A stretch of DNA of 64,000 bases from Aegilops tauschii subsp. strangulata (GCF_002575655.3 NC_053036.3:645504736-645568735), one strand, 5' to 3'; counted from the first letter of the stretch, positions 43,977 to 56,021 are shown. Notes: generated by a model not told the origin, from the sequence alone. Translations and numbers: made by a program.

Positions 43977-44872
43977 TATATGGATATGGCCAAGAAAATG
44001 TGGCAAGCCACAAGTTTAACAGGGAACTAAACCCATAAAGTTGGACCTGAGATGTTGTTAGGCTACGAATCAAACATGTTCTTTTCACCGATTTAGCAAA
44101 GGAGAGGTTACAAAAAAGGTGATCAAGTGATCAAATACATAGACTAGTGTTGTTGGGGGGGGGGGGGGGGGGGGGGGGGCAATCCCACACGGTGAGCAAT
44201 AGAGTGATCTCTCACATAATTTCCCAGAAGGGGGTCTCTATGCCCTTTGCCCCGGCTAATCTCCATTGTTCCATGTCTTTAAGAGGTTTGTAAATAGCAA
44301 CTTGAAATTAGACATCTATTATTACAGATTTCTGATTTGCACATTGTTAATATTCTATCTGAATATACATGTACATAAAAGAAAAATCAGTGTGTGAACA
44401 CAAGTGATCTGCACTACAAAGTAGTGTACTCTATTGTGAAATATTTGAAAATTCATAAAATAATCATACTCTGTACAGTTCTCCATTATGAATTTTCTTT
44501 TTTTGTTTAATACCGTGGATGTCGATTTTTTTTTGGCTCTGAAATTGGTCAAAGTTAAAGAAATTTGACTTTCCAAAAAACTAATAAGCCTTATATTTTG
44601 AAACTGATGGAATATTTAGTTTGACCGATGGGGGAGACGATGGAGTGTGTTTTATGTTTATTTATAATGCGGTTATTTGGTGGGCGTTTCGCAGTGTGAT
44701 TCTATGTTATCCGCTAATCAACCCATATTTATGTGGGAATATTTTTTCATCCGTGGTTGTATGTAATGTATTCGTACTATAGTATCACATGGTAGTGTTT
44801 TTTTTCTAGGAGATGGGAGTCTGCGAGGGGTTGATATATTTTTATAGGTTGGTTGCTGCTGATTGATTTGAA
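43977..44872. other. No gene seen apart from the poly-G run
   Basis: AT-rich spacer; short open frames only. Confidence 0.4.
44155..44179 (+). repeat. Poly-G run, 25 bases
   Basis: Uninterrupted run of G between TGTTGTT and CAATCCC. Exceptional length for a plant homopolymer G tract. Confidence 0.85.
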
Positions 44873-45240
44873 AAATCGTTGGTCCGATCAAAATCGTAAA
44901 TCAAATCCAAAATTGAATACCTCAATCGAATGAAACAACTTTAAAATTAGGGAACATAGAGAATTAAAATAATTAAATGGAAGAGCCCTTGAGAAATTGT
45001 TGACCCAGTCAAAATCAGGTGACCCAATTCTAAACTGTAGCCTCAGTTAATTGTGAAAATTTAAAATTAGAAAGCATAGTATATTGTATAAAAAAATTAA
45101 ATGAGAGAGTTTTGAGAAATTGTTGACGGGTCAAAATTGGGTGACCAAATCCCAATTGTAGACCTCAATTGATTGTGAGGCCTCCAATCTTAGGGAGCTT
45201 AGTGATATAGTATATTTGACGCTTGAGCTATGTGGCATGT
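44873..45240. repeat. Three-copy tandem repeat, period about 121 bp
   Basis: Units start at about 44873, 44994 and 45116 with GA(A)AAATTGTTG(A/G)C, then TCAAAAT.G..T.A...AA.TCC.AA, CCTCA.T.GA, TTTAAAATTAG..A.CATAG and AATTAAATG. The third copy decays after its midpoint. Confidence 0.65.
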
Positions 45241-46735
45241 CATCATAACTCTAAAATGTTTTGCATTTTAATCGAGCAAGTTTTTTTTTTCAGTTTTCAA
45301 TTGAGTGAGTTAATCATGACTTGGTTTTTTTCCAGAAAACTAGGAAAAGGGCCCGTGCGTTGCAACGGGGAAAAATAACTATTAATCAACATACTATATC
45401 AAATTATGTAATTTTCTTATTAATATTTCATGAAGTCCACTTAACATTGCTTAGGCTCGACTTTCAGATTAGTAACAATCAAACGTTATGTTATGTCAAG
45501 AAGGTTTGAAGCAACAGTAATGGTCACATCATGTGCCAAAAGATGCTAATCATCCATGTAACCATGTCTCTGCAACATACATATATCATAGGTGTGAAAC
45601 ACTGCACTAATTATCAGTCTATAGAACTTTTCTACTGTCTCGTTGACAACCCACCTTCCTTTAACTTCATTCAAATGTTTGATGGCCTACTAGTCAATCA
45701 ACCAGCACACCATCATGTCTCACATACATTCAGATCCAATCACCAGAACAAAATATTTTAATAACAAGATCAAGCTTTGCAAGACCTGTACTGTGTGAGT
45801 GGTTCTGTCAGACATTAGAATTTCACACAACTTAAGTAAAGAGATTGAGCTGTTGGCTCAATAAATATATGATCAAACTTCACCAACTACAGAAGCATAT
45901 TTACAAGACCACCCCTTGGACAGTGCATCACAAACAACCAGTATTCACCATCACAATGTCTTCAACAAAGGATGGATGGACATCAATCCTCTTCTCGCGT
46001 TGCAATGTTAAGAGGTGATTCAGAAGGTTGGTCTGTGAAAGAGAGACTAAGAACAATTAGCTGACCTTAATAAAAAATCATTGGGATTGCATATACTGTA
46101 GCACCATGGAAGTAAGCACATTCATCGTTTCAAATCGACACTGGTTGTAATGATTTTATTGATAGTGCATCATTTTCTCAATTCCGAATTCATACGGTGA
46201 TCGCCTACGCATTACTGAACAATCGTTTCAGACTTCAGACATGAGTGGCTTCATATTCAGTGGTGAAACTAAGGAACCTCAGAGGCTCAGGTGAAACTAA
46301 AAGCTGTAAGATTCTGATAAATTACCTTCTGTAGAGTTGATAGGGGACCAAGGAGCAAGGATACACGGTTAAGAACAGAGCAGAGAGCTATTAACATAAC
46401 AGAAATAATCAAGAATAATTCAAACAACATCTACTTCTCTGTTAATATTGATACGACTCTTCTTGCAGAAAGCATAAATTTTATGTCAAGTTGTCAACAA
46501 CTACATTCTTACCATTGACAAAAGATGTTTGGGAGTTAGGCACCAAAATTCAGTAAAAGAAATACTCTAAGTTGCGGATACAATACCTGACTGAGAGCTT
46601 GCAGGCTAATAGCTTCGCGAATTCTATCGGATAGGTCTACTGGAAGTTGTCACCTGATGTTCATAGATAGAAAAGGACTTTCAGTATAAGATCTGAACTT
46701 CAAGGTTATTATTTTGATTTGGGGAAAATCCTTAA
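45241..46735. other. No recognisable coding sequence; repeat-like
   Basis: 45345-45370 contains GGGCCCGTGCGTTGCAACGG, a motif common at the edge of Triticeae repeats (recalled). The rest is AT-rich with no long frame. It may be intron or UTR of an unseen gene or decayed transposon DNA. Confidence 0.35.
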
Positions 46736-47019
46736 GGCCTCATTTGGTTTGGAGGATTTTCGTAGGAAAACATAGGAACAAGGATTCCGGAGGAGAATTT
46801 TCTATATATGCATTCGGTTTGTAGGAAATGCGTACATGAATTTCGTAGGAATACTACTCATTTCCTGTGTTGTTTGAGGAAACTACACATTCACTCAAAG
46901 TTCATTTTACGCGTAGGAACGAGGCAAGTCAATTCCTTAGGATGGCAAGTGACATCCTATCAAATTCCTATACTACTCCTAATTCCTACGTTTTGATTTC
47001 CTTCAAACCGAATGAGCCC
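46736..47019. mobile_element. Tourist-type MITE, 284 bp
   Basis: Left GGCCTCATTTGGTTTGGAGG and right CCTTCAAACCGAATGAGCCC are inverted copies. TAA flanks both sides (46733-46735 and 47020-47022). Non-coding. Confidence 0.83.
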
Positions 47020-47112
47020 TAAATGTTATCTGAAAGAGTAGGTTTGTTTCCCGTGATAAATTTGACCATCAGAACGGGAGAGCAAACGGAATGGAATGTT
47101 AGCGGACATCTA

Positions 47113-47278
47113 CTCACTTCGTTCCTATATATAAGTCTTTGAAGAGATTCCACTATGGACCACATACAGAGCAAAATGAGTGAATCTACGCTTTAAAATG
47201 CATCTATATACATCTGTATGTTGTCCATAGTGAAATGTGTACAGAGATTTATAGATTTATATTTAGGAACGGAGGGAG
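47113..47278. mobile_element. Stowaway MITE (166 bp)
   Basis: CTCACTTCGTTCCTATATAT left end and TATATTTAGGAACGGAGGGAG-like right end, TA flanks. The inner GAGTGAATCTACGCTTTAAA and ATGCATCTATATACATC blocks are shared with 59506-59663. Confidence 0.85.
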
Positions 47279-47511
47279 TAGATAGTAAGGTACGTAACGG
47301 GCCGATGGGCAATAAATGTGCACAGCCCGTGGGCCAACGACCCACTTTTATGCAGTGAATACGGAAGAATATACAGATAGGAATACCCGGCCGAGAACGA
47401 ATTTTATCAAGAGCAAACAGAACAAATATAACGAGCATCTGTGCTCGTGCTCAGAAGAGCATTTTCGATTGCTGCATTCCTTCATGCACCATTGCACGAT
47501 GTAATATAGTA

Positions 47512-47672
47512 CTCCCTCCATTTCCAAATATAAGTCTTTCTAGAGATTCCAACAAATGACTACATACGAAGTAAAAAGAGTGAATCTATACTCTAAAATA
47601 TGTCTACATACATCCGTATATTGTAGTCCATTTGAAATGTCTAAAAAGACGTATATTTAGGAACGGAGGGAG
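47512..47672. mobile_element. Stowaway MITE (161 bp)
   Basis: CTCCCTCCATTTCCAAATAT left end, ATATTTAGGAACGGAGGGAG right end, TA flanks, same family as 47113-47278. Confidence 0.88.
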
Positions 47673-47903
47673 TAATAAAGATCGGTACATTATTTCCTAC
47701 ACTTTTGCATGTATTGGAAGATTAGACGCACAACTGTGAAATGATGTAACAATAATCAAGTGTCTTCACATGAAAAGAAAGAAAATCTACGCAAAACAAG
47801 TAGCATCACCCTTGGTTTTCTAGTCCTGCATACGGATACATAGGTAGTAATTAAGTTCAACAGTTCATCGCTCTAAGTAAATTAGGAGTGAAGACCTAGC
47901 TCA
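47673..47903 (-). other. F-box 3 downstream flank
   Basis: Shares GATGTAACAATAATCAAGTG, AAATCTACGCAAAACAAGTA and TCTAGTCCTGCA with 32090-32200 downstream of F-box 2. Confidence 0.55.
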
Positions 47904-49193
47904 TCAGCCAATAAAACAATGACAGGCTCCATAGATATGGTCGATGAGACTACAAGTACACCACCCAGAAGCACTATATATGTCACATATCATATCTCTT
48001 AGCGACCAAGTGCCGCTACCAATGTGATATTGTCCAAGATATTTTTCATGTATGGGATCATGGCATACAATCATGTCACCTGCAATGGTTGGCATTGCCT
48101 TCAAACTCACACTCAGATTCCTTCCGATAACATTCCCACTCCTTCTGACACCAACCAAGAGAGCCTTGTCCCCGATGCTTGTTAGAGGAGTAACTCTTCC
48201 TTGGATAAGATCTGCTATTTTGTAGACTGCCATGCGCTTGGATAAGACGTAATCGCTGGAATCCACAAGTAGTATCTCCGAGTCGCATTCTACTAATTCA
48301 AAAAGGGCGTTGAACATGCCCGTGGGGCATATGGCAATCACCTTTGGTGCCGGAAACGAAGACGAACTGGATCCATAAATCTTCTCGGACCGAGGTGGGT
48401 CGATCTGTAAAATCTGTAGTTCGACGCTAGACGTGGGCTTCGGTTGTAACATGTAAAATTTTCCTCGTGATGATATGGTGCTCCCGTTTGGGGAGAAGCT
48501 CCAGGCCGATAATCTCCATTGCTTGTCTTTGGTGGTGGCAAAGAGCACGCGTGAAACATCTAGAAGCACGACCGTGATCATAATGAACCCTTCAGCGTCA
48601 ACGGTTAAGGAGGCGGTCACCCTGCCTGGCAACAAGTAAGCAGATCCGTTGTTGTGAGAATTCAAGCGGGCCGTTGATCCAAACAAGCGCACTATGGTGC
48701 GATACGTGACTGGCGGGAACTTTGCGGTGTCTCCCGTGAAGGGGTGAAGGAGGCATATAGGGTCTTCATCTTGGTCGCCGTGTTGCCGCTGCATGAGGAG
48801 GAGGCCTTCGACGGAGCAGAGGACGCAGTGGTCGTCCAGAAGAGGAACTCGAGGACGCACAAATACTCCGGTGTCGAGGTTGAGGAAACGTTTCCTGCCG
48901 TCTTCAAGGTGGAGCCTGTGGCCGTCCGGCAGCATCATCCACCGACGCGGATGAAAGCGCGAGTCGGTGATGCCATGGCCGCGCGGGTGGATAGTGCTGG
49001 ACCACGAGTGCGCGCAAACTGCACGGAAGCGGACGTAGTCGAGCAGGTCTCCGGCGGCCAGCACCCGCCAGCCGACGAGCTCAACCAATTCCGCCGCCAT
49101 AGACGCCAGGGGAGACATGTCGCGCGAGCAGGTGGCGGAGGAAGCCGTGACGGGCGCGGGAGGGCGCTCGCGGTTCGCCGCCGGCGAATACAT
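47904..49193 (-). CDS. F-box/DUF295-type protein 3 (429 aa)
   Basis: Third member of the family at this locus, single exon. The start at 49193 (MYSPAANRERPPAPV) is chosen by alignment with copy 2; the open frame extends upstream to 49649 without support. The F-box-like segment reads MSPLASMAAELVELVGWRVL...RFRAVCAHSWSST. The body includes RFHPRRWMMLPDGHRLHLED, VLCSVEGLLLMQRQHGDQ, CLLHPFTGDTAKFPPVTY, WSFSPNGSTISSRGKFYML, LVECDSEILLVDSS and GWCTCSLIDHIYGACHCF. No stop or frame break is present, so it is probably functional. A GATCGATCGATCGATC run precedes the ATG. Substrate adaptor function is inferred from family only. Confidence 0.85.
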   Translation of the reverse strand: MYSPAANRERPPAPVTASSATCSRDMSPLASMAAELVELVGWRVLAAGDLLDYVRFRAVCAHSWSSTIHPRGHGITDSRFHPRRWMMLPDGHRLHLEDGRKRFLNLDTGVFVRPRVPLLDDHCVLCSVEGLLLMQRQHGDQDEDPICLLHPFTGDTAKFPPVTYRTIVRLFGSTARLNSHNNGSAYLLPGRVTASLTVDAEGFIMITVVLLDVSRVLFATTKDKQWRLSAWSFSPNGSTISSRGKFYMLQPKPTSSVELQILQIDPPRSEKIYGSSSSSFPAPKVIAICPTGMFNALFELVECDSEILLVDSSDYVLSKRMAVYKIADLIQGRVTPLTSIGDKALLVGVRRSGNVIGRNLSVSLKAMPTIAGDMIVCHDPIHEKYLGQYHIGSGTWSLRDMICDIYSASGWCTCSLIDHIYGACHCFIG

Positions 49194-49249
49194 CGATCGA
49201 TCGATCGATCCCAGATCGCAGATTGACCTAGTGTTTTTTCCTGCCCTGG

Positions 49250-49654
49250 TGTAACACGGGACCGATGGGATACGATTTTTAAGCAGAATCGCTCGGCGGC
49301 GAACTATTCGGGATGGACGTTGAGATGCTAATGTTGGGCCTAAGTTATCGTATCCACTCCCTGGTGGGGCTAACATCCAGCCCATCTTTTTTTTTTTTGC
49401 GAAAAAACATCCAGCCCATCTTTTTGTAGTGCGTGCGTGTGATTGTTGAATAGAAAAAAAATATTTATCCCATTTGTGTGAGCGTGTGATTGCTGTGCAA
49501 GGGCTGTTTTTATCGGATACCTGCGCACGGGCTAACGCACTAAAATAATATATGATGTTTTTGAAATAATCATATGTAAACCATATGCACATGTGTTTCC
49601 CCGTAGCAAGTAAAAAAAAGCAATAACACAACGGAGTATTTTTTATCACCTATG
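49250..49654. other. F-box 3 upstream region, homologous to 33660-33850
   Basis: AATCGCTCGGCGG.GAACTATTCGGGATGG, GAGATGCTAATGTTGGGCCT and CTAACATCCAGCCCATC are shared with the F-box 2 promoter region. Here ACATCCAGCCCATCTTTTT occurs twice (about 49371 and 49410) around a T-run with GCGAAAA, a small local duplication. Confidence 0.6.
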
Positions 49655-49834
49655 TAGCTAGGGTTTCTCTGCCTCTCGCCGGCGTCGCCGCCGGTCCGCC
49701 TCGCCTCCGGTGGCCCTAGGGCCATGGGAGCAGAGTGGATCCCGACCCTTGCTGGTGGGAGGGCTCCGTTTTTGCATCTTTTTTCGAGTTTTGTTAGGGT
49801 TTGTGTCCTGCTCAGGAAAGCGAGACGGCGGCGG
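49655..49834 (+). repeat. Retroposon-like repeat family A, copy 3, left part
   Basis: Starts CTAGGGTTTCTCTGCCTCTC and contains GGCCCTAGGGCCATGG and GTGGATCCCGACCC. The LTR retrotransposon at 49835 interrupts it, and it resumes at 57385. Confidence 0.6.
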
Positions 49835-50432
49835 TGTCGTGGGAACGATTCCGACAATAATAAGGGATAGGGTAAAGGAGCATGATCTATCGAGATGCAA
49901 ATGGGTGACACGGTGGTTTTAGCGAGTTCGGGCCTCTCACGATGGAGATAACAACCCTACGTCTCGTGCTCCGGAGAGGCTTTGTTTTATCCGAGTATGT
50001 ATCCGGAGATTACAATGTATGCGAGAGAGGAGAACGGATCCCCATGCCTGAGCTAAGTCCTGAGACTAGAGAGAGAGAGGTAGCAGAAAAGAGCCCCCTA
50101 GTCTAGTGGTGGGGGTGGCTTATATAGAGTGCGCCACCCCCTCACCCTTTATGTTACACGGTGGAGCATCAATGCCATAATGCCTGCCCACTACAAAATC
50201 GTCATGCTGACTATTGGTCTTTGCATATCCGAGTGAGTTACACGGTCGAGTGGAATGAGCTCGTCGAGTGAAGTGCCGTGCTCCGAGTGGTTATCGCCGT
50301 CCGAGTGACTTTCAAGTTGCGGTACATCTGGACGGCGATCTGGCCCAGGGGCCCAGTACAAAGTATACGGTGTCCATGGGTAGGGCCTTTAGGTCAGGCC
50401 TGTTACCCTACCCCCAATACATGTCCTCGTCA
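49835..50432 (+). repeat. 5' LTR (598 bp) of the non-autonomous element
   Basis: TG...CA ends. Contains a GA microsatellite near 50070 and a GGCTTATATAGAGTGCG TATA-like box near 50128. Confidence 0.92.
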
Positions 50433-50749
50433 TTAGCCCCCGAATCGGTCGAGGTTGAGCGGGTCGAGTCGAGGTGAATTCCCAGATGAGTCGAGTGCTA
50501 CGGAGGCACTTATGAACTCCCTCTGGTCACCTGGCAATCTTATCTCCGCGTGTTGCCTTGACGAATTCCATACTGCATGGTGTCCGAGTGAAATGAGCTC
50601 AAACGGGTCCGCGGAGGAGCGTTAAACTCACCTTATAGCAATTTTTTTGGAGTGATTTGGAGCTGGTCCTGCATCGAGTAACTGATTACTCAGAATTTCT
50701 TCACGCCTGGAACGTGTCTTTTTGTTGTTGTTTGGCCGTCACTCGGACC

Positions 50750-51190
50750 AGGCGGACCGTTCCGAGTGGATACCATTCCAGTGGGGGCACGCTGAGTGCA
50801 CCCACTGGGTGTAGTCCCGAGGCTGCCATCGACTGCGGGCAGTCGGCGGGAGTCTTAGAGCTTGTCCTTTTTGTTGTTGTTCATCACTCGGACTAGTCAG
50901 GCCGTACCGAGTGGAGATTACTCCAGTGGGGGCACGCTGAGTGCACCCACTGGGTGTAGTCCCCGAGACCGCCGTTGACTGCGGGCAGTCGGCAGGGGTC
51001 TGAGAGAACTAAAAATCTTCTTAGCTGGTACTGATCGAACTTGTTCTTCTCTGACTCGGAGGTCGAGTAATTCTGGAGCTAGTTTTGCATCGAGCAAAAT
51101 GTTTCTTTCTGAGTTCTCTTCCAGTGGGGGCATGCTGAGTGCACCCACTGGGTGTAGTCCCCGAGCCTCTGTCGGACTAGATGAGCCTGG
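50750..51190 (+). repeat. Three direct repeats inside the non-autonomous element
   Basis: TCCAGTGGGGGCACGCTGAG and GTGCACCCACTGGGTGTAGT recur at about 50778, 50921 and 51120, each followed by CCGAGxC and two by GACTGCGGGCAGTCGGC. Non-coding. Confidence 0.75.
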
Positions 51191-52109
51191 CAGAGGGTTT
51201 AAGTCTCCTGGTAAACCTCCACGCAGTCGACACGGTAAATATCTTTTTAGTCTGAAATTGAGTCAATCGGATGCATCTTCAGGCGCTTGACATGGTAAGT
51301 AAGCTCAGCCTGGAGCTGAGTTAGTCGGACTGATCTTCATGCACTCGGCATGGAATAAATTCAGCCTGGAACTCAGTCAAGCAGCTGAATCTTCGTGCTC
51401 TCAGCACAGTGAATGAATTCGGCTTTGAAACCGACGACTGTAGAAAAAAGCTAGACACTCTAGGGAGTAATCGTTCCAGTAGTACTTCTTATATTGACCG
51501 TTAGATTTTGCGTGAATGGGGTATTTGTCCGAGTGGACGTGCTTCCCAACTGATCGGGGTATGTTCACTGCAAGGAAAAACTTGGTGGCACTCGTATGTC
51601 TCCCGGAGGAGATAGACTAGTGGTCTAACATGGACGTGCCATGAAACCCGAGTGGCGAGGCTAGTGTGTGGGCTGACTCTCCGGAGAGATGCCACTCATT
51701 ATCCCGGGGGAACACCAGCACATGCCATCTCTGAGTCCAAGTTTGTGAAACTGACGCCTTGGGGCCTAGGATAAGGGCCAATTGTATCCGTAGAGGAGCG
51801 TCGTTTTCACCCTTTTGCAGTCTGAAGATGACTTCAAGAAATGATTTGGGCGATCATCCGAGTGGACAGTACTACCCTTATAGATTTTCGGCGGAACGAG
51901 CATGTATGGTCAGAAAGATATTCCTGATGCGATCAATGGGTTGATCGAATGGGCATAACCCCTGAGGGCAGCATGGCCAACGGCTGTGCGTAGCCCCCGA
52001 GTGATGCTCGAAAGAGGTAAGCTTGCTACAGAGTGTGATATGAGGTTTGATCATATGAGTAACTTAGTCGTTCCTGTGCTGGGGGTGTAGAGGTAAAGAC
52101 ATGTCCAAA

Positions 52110-52370
52110 TGATGGTGACGCGCGAGGTGGCCGAGGGGCGATGATGTGTACAACCGAGTGACGACGCGCGGGGCGGTTGAGTGGTGAAGACGTGCACAAC
52201 CGAGTGGCGACGCGCGGAGCGGCCGAGTCATGATGTGCGAGGTGGTCGAATGATGAAGACATGCACAACTGAGTGGTAAGGCGCGGGGCGGCCGAGTGGT
52301 GAAGACGTGCACAACCGAGTGGCGACGCGCGGGGCGGTCGAGTGAGGATGCGCGGGGTGGTCGAATGAAA
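52110..52370. repeat. Small diverged block of the 45-bp minisatellite
   Basis: About five units with ACAACCGAGTGGCGACGCGC and GGGGCGGCCGAGTGGTGAAG, a diverged version of the main array at 53590-54880. Confidence 0.7.
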
Positions 52371-53589
52371 GACTACGTGTCCAGCCAAGTGGCTGAAATG
52401 GTCTTCGAAGGACTTAACCGGATGCTTTCGAAGCTAATGTAGCGATGGGGTCGGTGTAGTGTGGTTGCGACACAACAAGACCGGCGTGACAACTGAGTCT
52501 GAGTAGGAATGAAGATGGCGTGCAGAGCATCTGGGTGGTTATAAAACATGTCAAAGTGGCGGATCGAATGTACTTGTTGAAGTGAAGGATCTGACTGGTG
52601 ATGAAGTACTCCACTACCCAGGAGAGTGTTATTCCAAATGAGATGCAGCCCCCGAGTGCGGCGTAGCCCCCGAGCGTACTACAGGCTTCGACAACGGACA
52701 TGTCGGAATACGAGAAATATAGTTTTGAATGGATGATTTGCAATTCATCGAGTCGGACTCGGGTAAAGATGAGGAGAAGCTTCCGAGTGAGGCTCGAAAG
52801 AGGCAAACTCGCAAAAGAGTGAAGTGTGAAGTTTAATTATAAAAGGGACTTATCTGTCTCATGCCTGATGAGGTCTATATCATTGACTCGATGAAGAGGA
52901 TTCCACAGAGGGGTTGGCCGGATGCGTTTGAGGTCAACAGAGCGACAAGGTCGGTGTTGTGGTGCACTGGGACCGGTATGGTGACCGAGTCCGAGGAGCG
53001 ATGAAGTTGGCGCATAGGGCCGTCGAGTGATCGCGCAACTTGTGTAAAAAAATGGCACAAGCCAACGAAATAATTTCTCGAGGAAATTTGATGTGTGCTG
53101 AAATGATTTGTGTGAATAACACCCATAGACACCCGCTGGGAGTGCAAGGGGCTTGCTGGTTAACCAGCAAGAGTCTGAAAGAGCGAAGGATCCATTCGTA
53201 CTTGTCGAAGCGACGGATCCGACTGAACTCACTCGAATACTGACTCAAATAAAATGGAAGTGCAGTGTTTCGACTTAGTTGCAGCTCCGGAGGACCGATG
53301 CAAACTCAAAATGAAGAACGACACATGGTGTTCGTGAATGATGTATGCGCTAAAATGGAAGGTGGACTCGGGAGTCAAATAACCAGTACTAAGCAAGTAT
53401 GTGAAAATAAGCAGCCGAGCGTAGAGGTACACTCGGTGGCGTGGCCCCCGACTGAACGTGAAATGCGAATTACGGGATACTCGGGAAGATGGAAATAACA
53501 GAATGTAAAACAACTTAGCTGTCTGAAGGCACGCGAGTGGTCGAGTGGTGAGGATGTGTTCAACCGATAGCAATGAGCGGGACAACCGA

Positions 53590-54880
53590 TTGATGTAGAT
53601 GTGTCCAACCGAGTGGCGACGCACGGGGCAGCCGAGTGGCGAGGATGTGACCACCCGATAGGCGACGTGCGGGGTGGCCGAGTGGTGATGAGGTGACCAA
53701 CCGAGAGGCGACGCGCAGAGCGGCCGAGTGGTGATGAGGTGGCCAGCCAAGAGGCGACGCGCGGAGCGGCCAAGTGGTGATGAGGTGACCAACCGAGTGT
53801 CACCGCGCGGGGCGGCCGAGTGGTGATGAGGTGACCAACCGAGTGGCGACGCGCAGGGCGGCCGAGTGGTGATGAGGTGACCAACCGATGGCGACATGCG
53901 GGGTGGCCGAGTGATGACGAGGTGACCAACCGATGGCGACGCGCGGGGCGGCCGAGTGGTGATGAGGTGATCAACCGTTGGCGACGCACGGGGCGGCCGA
54001 GTGATGATGAGGTGACCAACCGATGGCGACGCGCGGGGCGGCCGAGTGGTGATGAGGTGACCAACTGCGTGGCGACGCGCGGAGCGGCCGAGTGGTGATG
54101 AGGTGACCAACCAAGAGCCGACGCGCGGAGCGGCCAAGTGGTGATGAGGTGACCAACCGGGTGGGGACGCGCGGGACGGCCGAGTGGTGATGAGGTGACC
54201 AACCGAGTGGCGACGCGCGGGGCGGCCGAGTGGTGATGAGGTGACCAACCGATGGCGACGCGCGAGGCGGCCGAGTGGTGATGAGGTGACCAACCGATGG
54301 CGACGCCCCGGGTGGCCGAGTGGTGATGTGGTGACCAACCGGTGGCGACGCACGGGGTGGCCGAGTGGTGATGAGGTGACCAACCGATGGCGACGCGCGG
54401 GGCGGCCGAGTGGTGATGAGGTGGCCAACCGAGAGGACACGCGCGGAGCGGCCGAGTGGTGATGAGGTGACCAACCGAGTGGCGATGCGCGGGGCGGCCG
54501 ATGGTGATGAGGTGACCAACCGATGGCGACGCGCGGGGCGGCCGAGTGGTGATGAGGTGACCAACCGAGAGGCGACGCGCGGAGCGGCCGAGTGGTGATA
54601 AGGTGACCAACCGAGTGGCGACGCGTGGGGCGGCCGAGTGGTGATGAGGTGACCAACCGAGTGGCGACGCCCAGGGCGGCCGAGTGGTGATGAGGTGACC
54701 AACCGATGGCGACGCGCGGGGCGACCGAGTGGTGAAGAGGTGACCAACCGAGTGGCGACGCGCGGGGCGGCCGAGTGGCGATGAGGTGACCAACCGATGG
54801 CGACGCGCGGGGCGGCCGAGTGGTGATGAGGTGACCAACCGTTGGCGACGCGCGGGGCGGCCGAGTGAAGTAGACGCGTC
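53590..54880. repeat. Minisatellite array, 45-46 bp unit, about 27 copies
   Basis: The unit is GACCAACCGAGTGGCGACGC + GCGGGGCGGCCGAGTGGTGA + TGAGGT (46 bp), with a common 44-45-bp variant that lacks GT in GAGTGG. Copies differ at few positions. Because 45 is divisible by three, two minus-strand frames stay open for 475 and 511 codons (repeating SSPLGRPARRH-like peptides). These frames have no conventional start context and are best read as a repeat effect. Confidence 0.9.
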
Positions 54881-56021
54881 CCGCGGAGTGACGATGCGCG
54901 GGACGTCCAATTGGAATAGACGCGTCCCGCGGAGTGGCGACGCACGGGGCGTCCGAATGGGTAAGTTGTTTAAGACGTGCCCAAACGAGCGCCGAGTGAC
55001 GTAGACATGTTAGCCGAGTGGCTTCCCACGGGACTGAGGAATTGTGAGGACATTTCCAACCGAGTGGTTGCTAGACTGAAACGTCTGTGTTCGACTGCCG
55101 AAGTGGTCTGTTATCCATCCGAACAAATTCATCCGAATATGCGTTTTAGTGAGCTTAAGTCCCGTCCGAGTGAACCTGGGTTCAAACACAAAAGGAACTA
55201 TTAAGCGAGTGTTGAGTAATTTGTGAGCTAATTTGTAAAATGATCGAAGAGGATAAGGTCCTTAATCCTCTGCCGAGTGGCTGGAGACTTGGTCTGCCGG
55301 GTTCATCATTATCAAAGCGGAGTGCCGCCAGCCCTCGGAGGGAGGGGCCGTATGTGGGGGGTTCGTCGATGACGTTGCAGATAAGGCTGGAGACTACAAC
55401 AAGCCGGACGGCGTCGGTGGTCGTGCATGGAGGTTCGACGATGGCCTCGCACACGACGACGAGGCAGATGGCGCTGGTGGTTGCATGCTGAAGCCAACCA
55501 ACGAGAAGCCTGCACGTTAATTGTCCAGAGTGCAAAAAATCATCTGGGCTAGCCGGCCGAGTGAACCTGTTCGTTAGCCGGCCGAGCGAAAGGGTGAATC
55601 GACCGACTGAACCACAACTGGGTTGTGATCTGGTCGCAACGCCATCCGCCGAGTGAAATAAATGGTGAGTCGGTCAGGCGACTTTGTTCGTTTTAGCAAG
55701 CCTGCAAGTTAGCAAGTACAGGTACCTCCACGAATATTTTGTGTTGGACTAATAAAGTGTCCACGCATGAATGCTATTTGGCAGGGCGTAAAGACCACGG
55801 ATGGAAGGCCGTGCATGCATGCACAAACTAACCTGCGCATTACTCATCAATCGACCGCAGAGAAAACTGGCGCATTAACTCCTCTGCATGCCCAGCGGAC
55901 CATTAAATGATTGGCTAATGGCCGAAGGACTTGAGGCCGTAGGCGAGAAGTTTTTGCATGGGCTAGCTTAACTATCGCAATAAGTAATCAGGTAATTAAC
56001 TGCTATAATTGACTTGCGTAC

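Noticed and set aside
49194..49649. N-terminal extension of F-box protein 3 by 152 residues
   Set aside because: The region is homologous to the non-coding upstream flank of F-box 2 and contains the T-run duplication, so the open frame is fortuitous.
53229..54910. Two minus-strand open frames of 475 and 511 codons
   Set aside because: They coincide with the 45-bp minisatellite, whose length is a multiple of three. The peptides are simple repeats, and two different frames are open at once, so they are not evidence of proteins.
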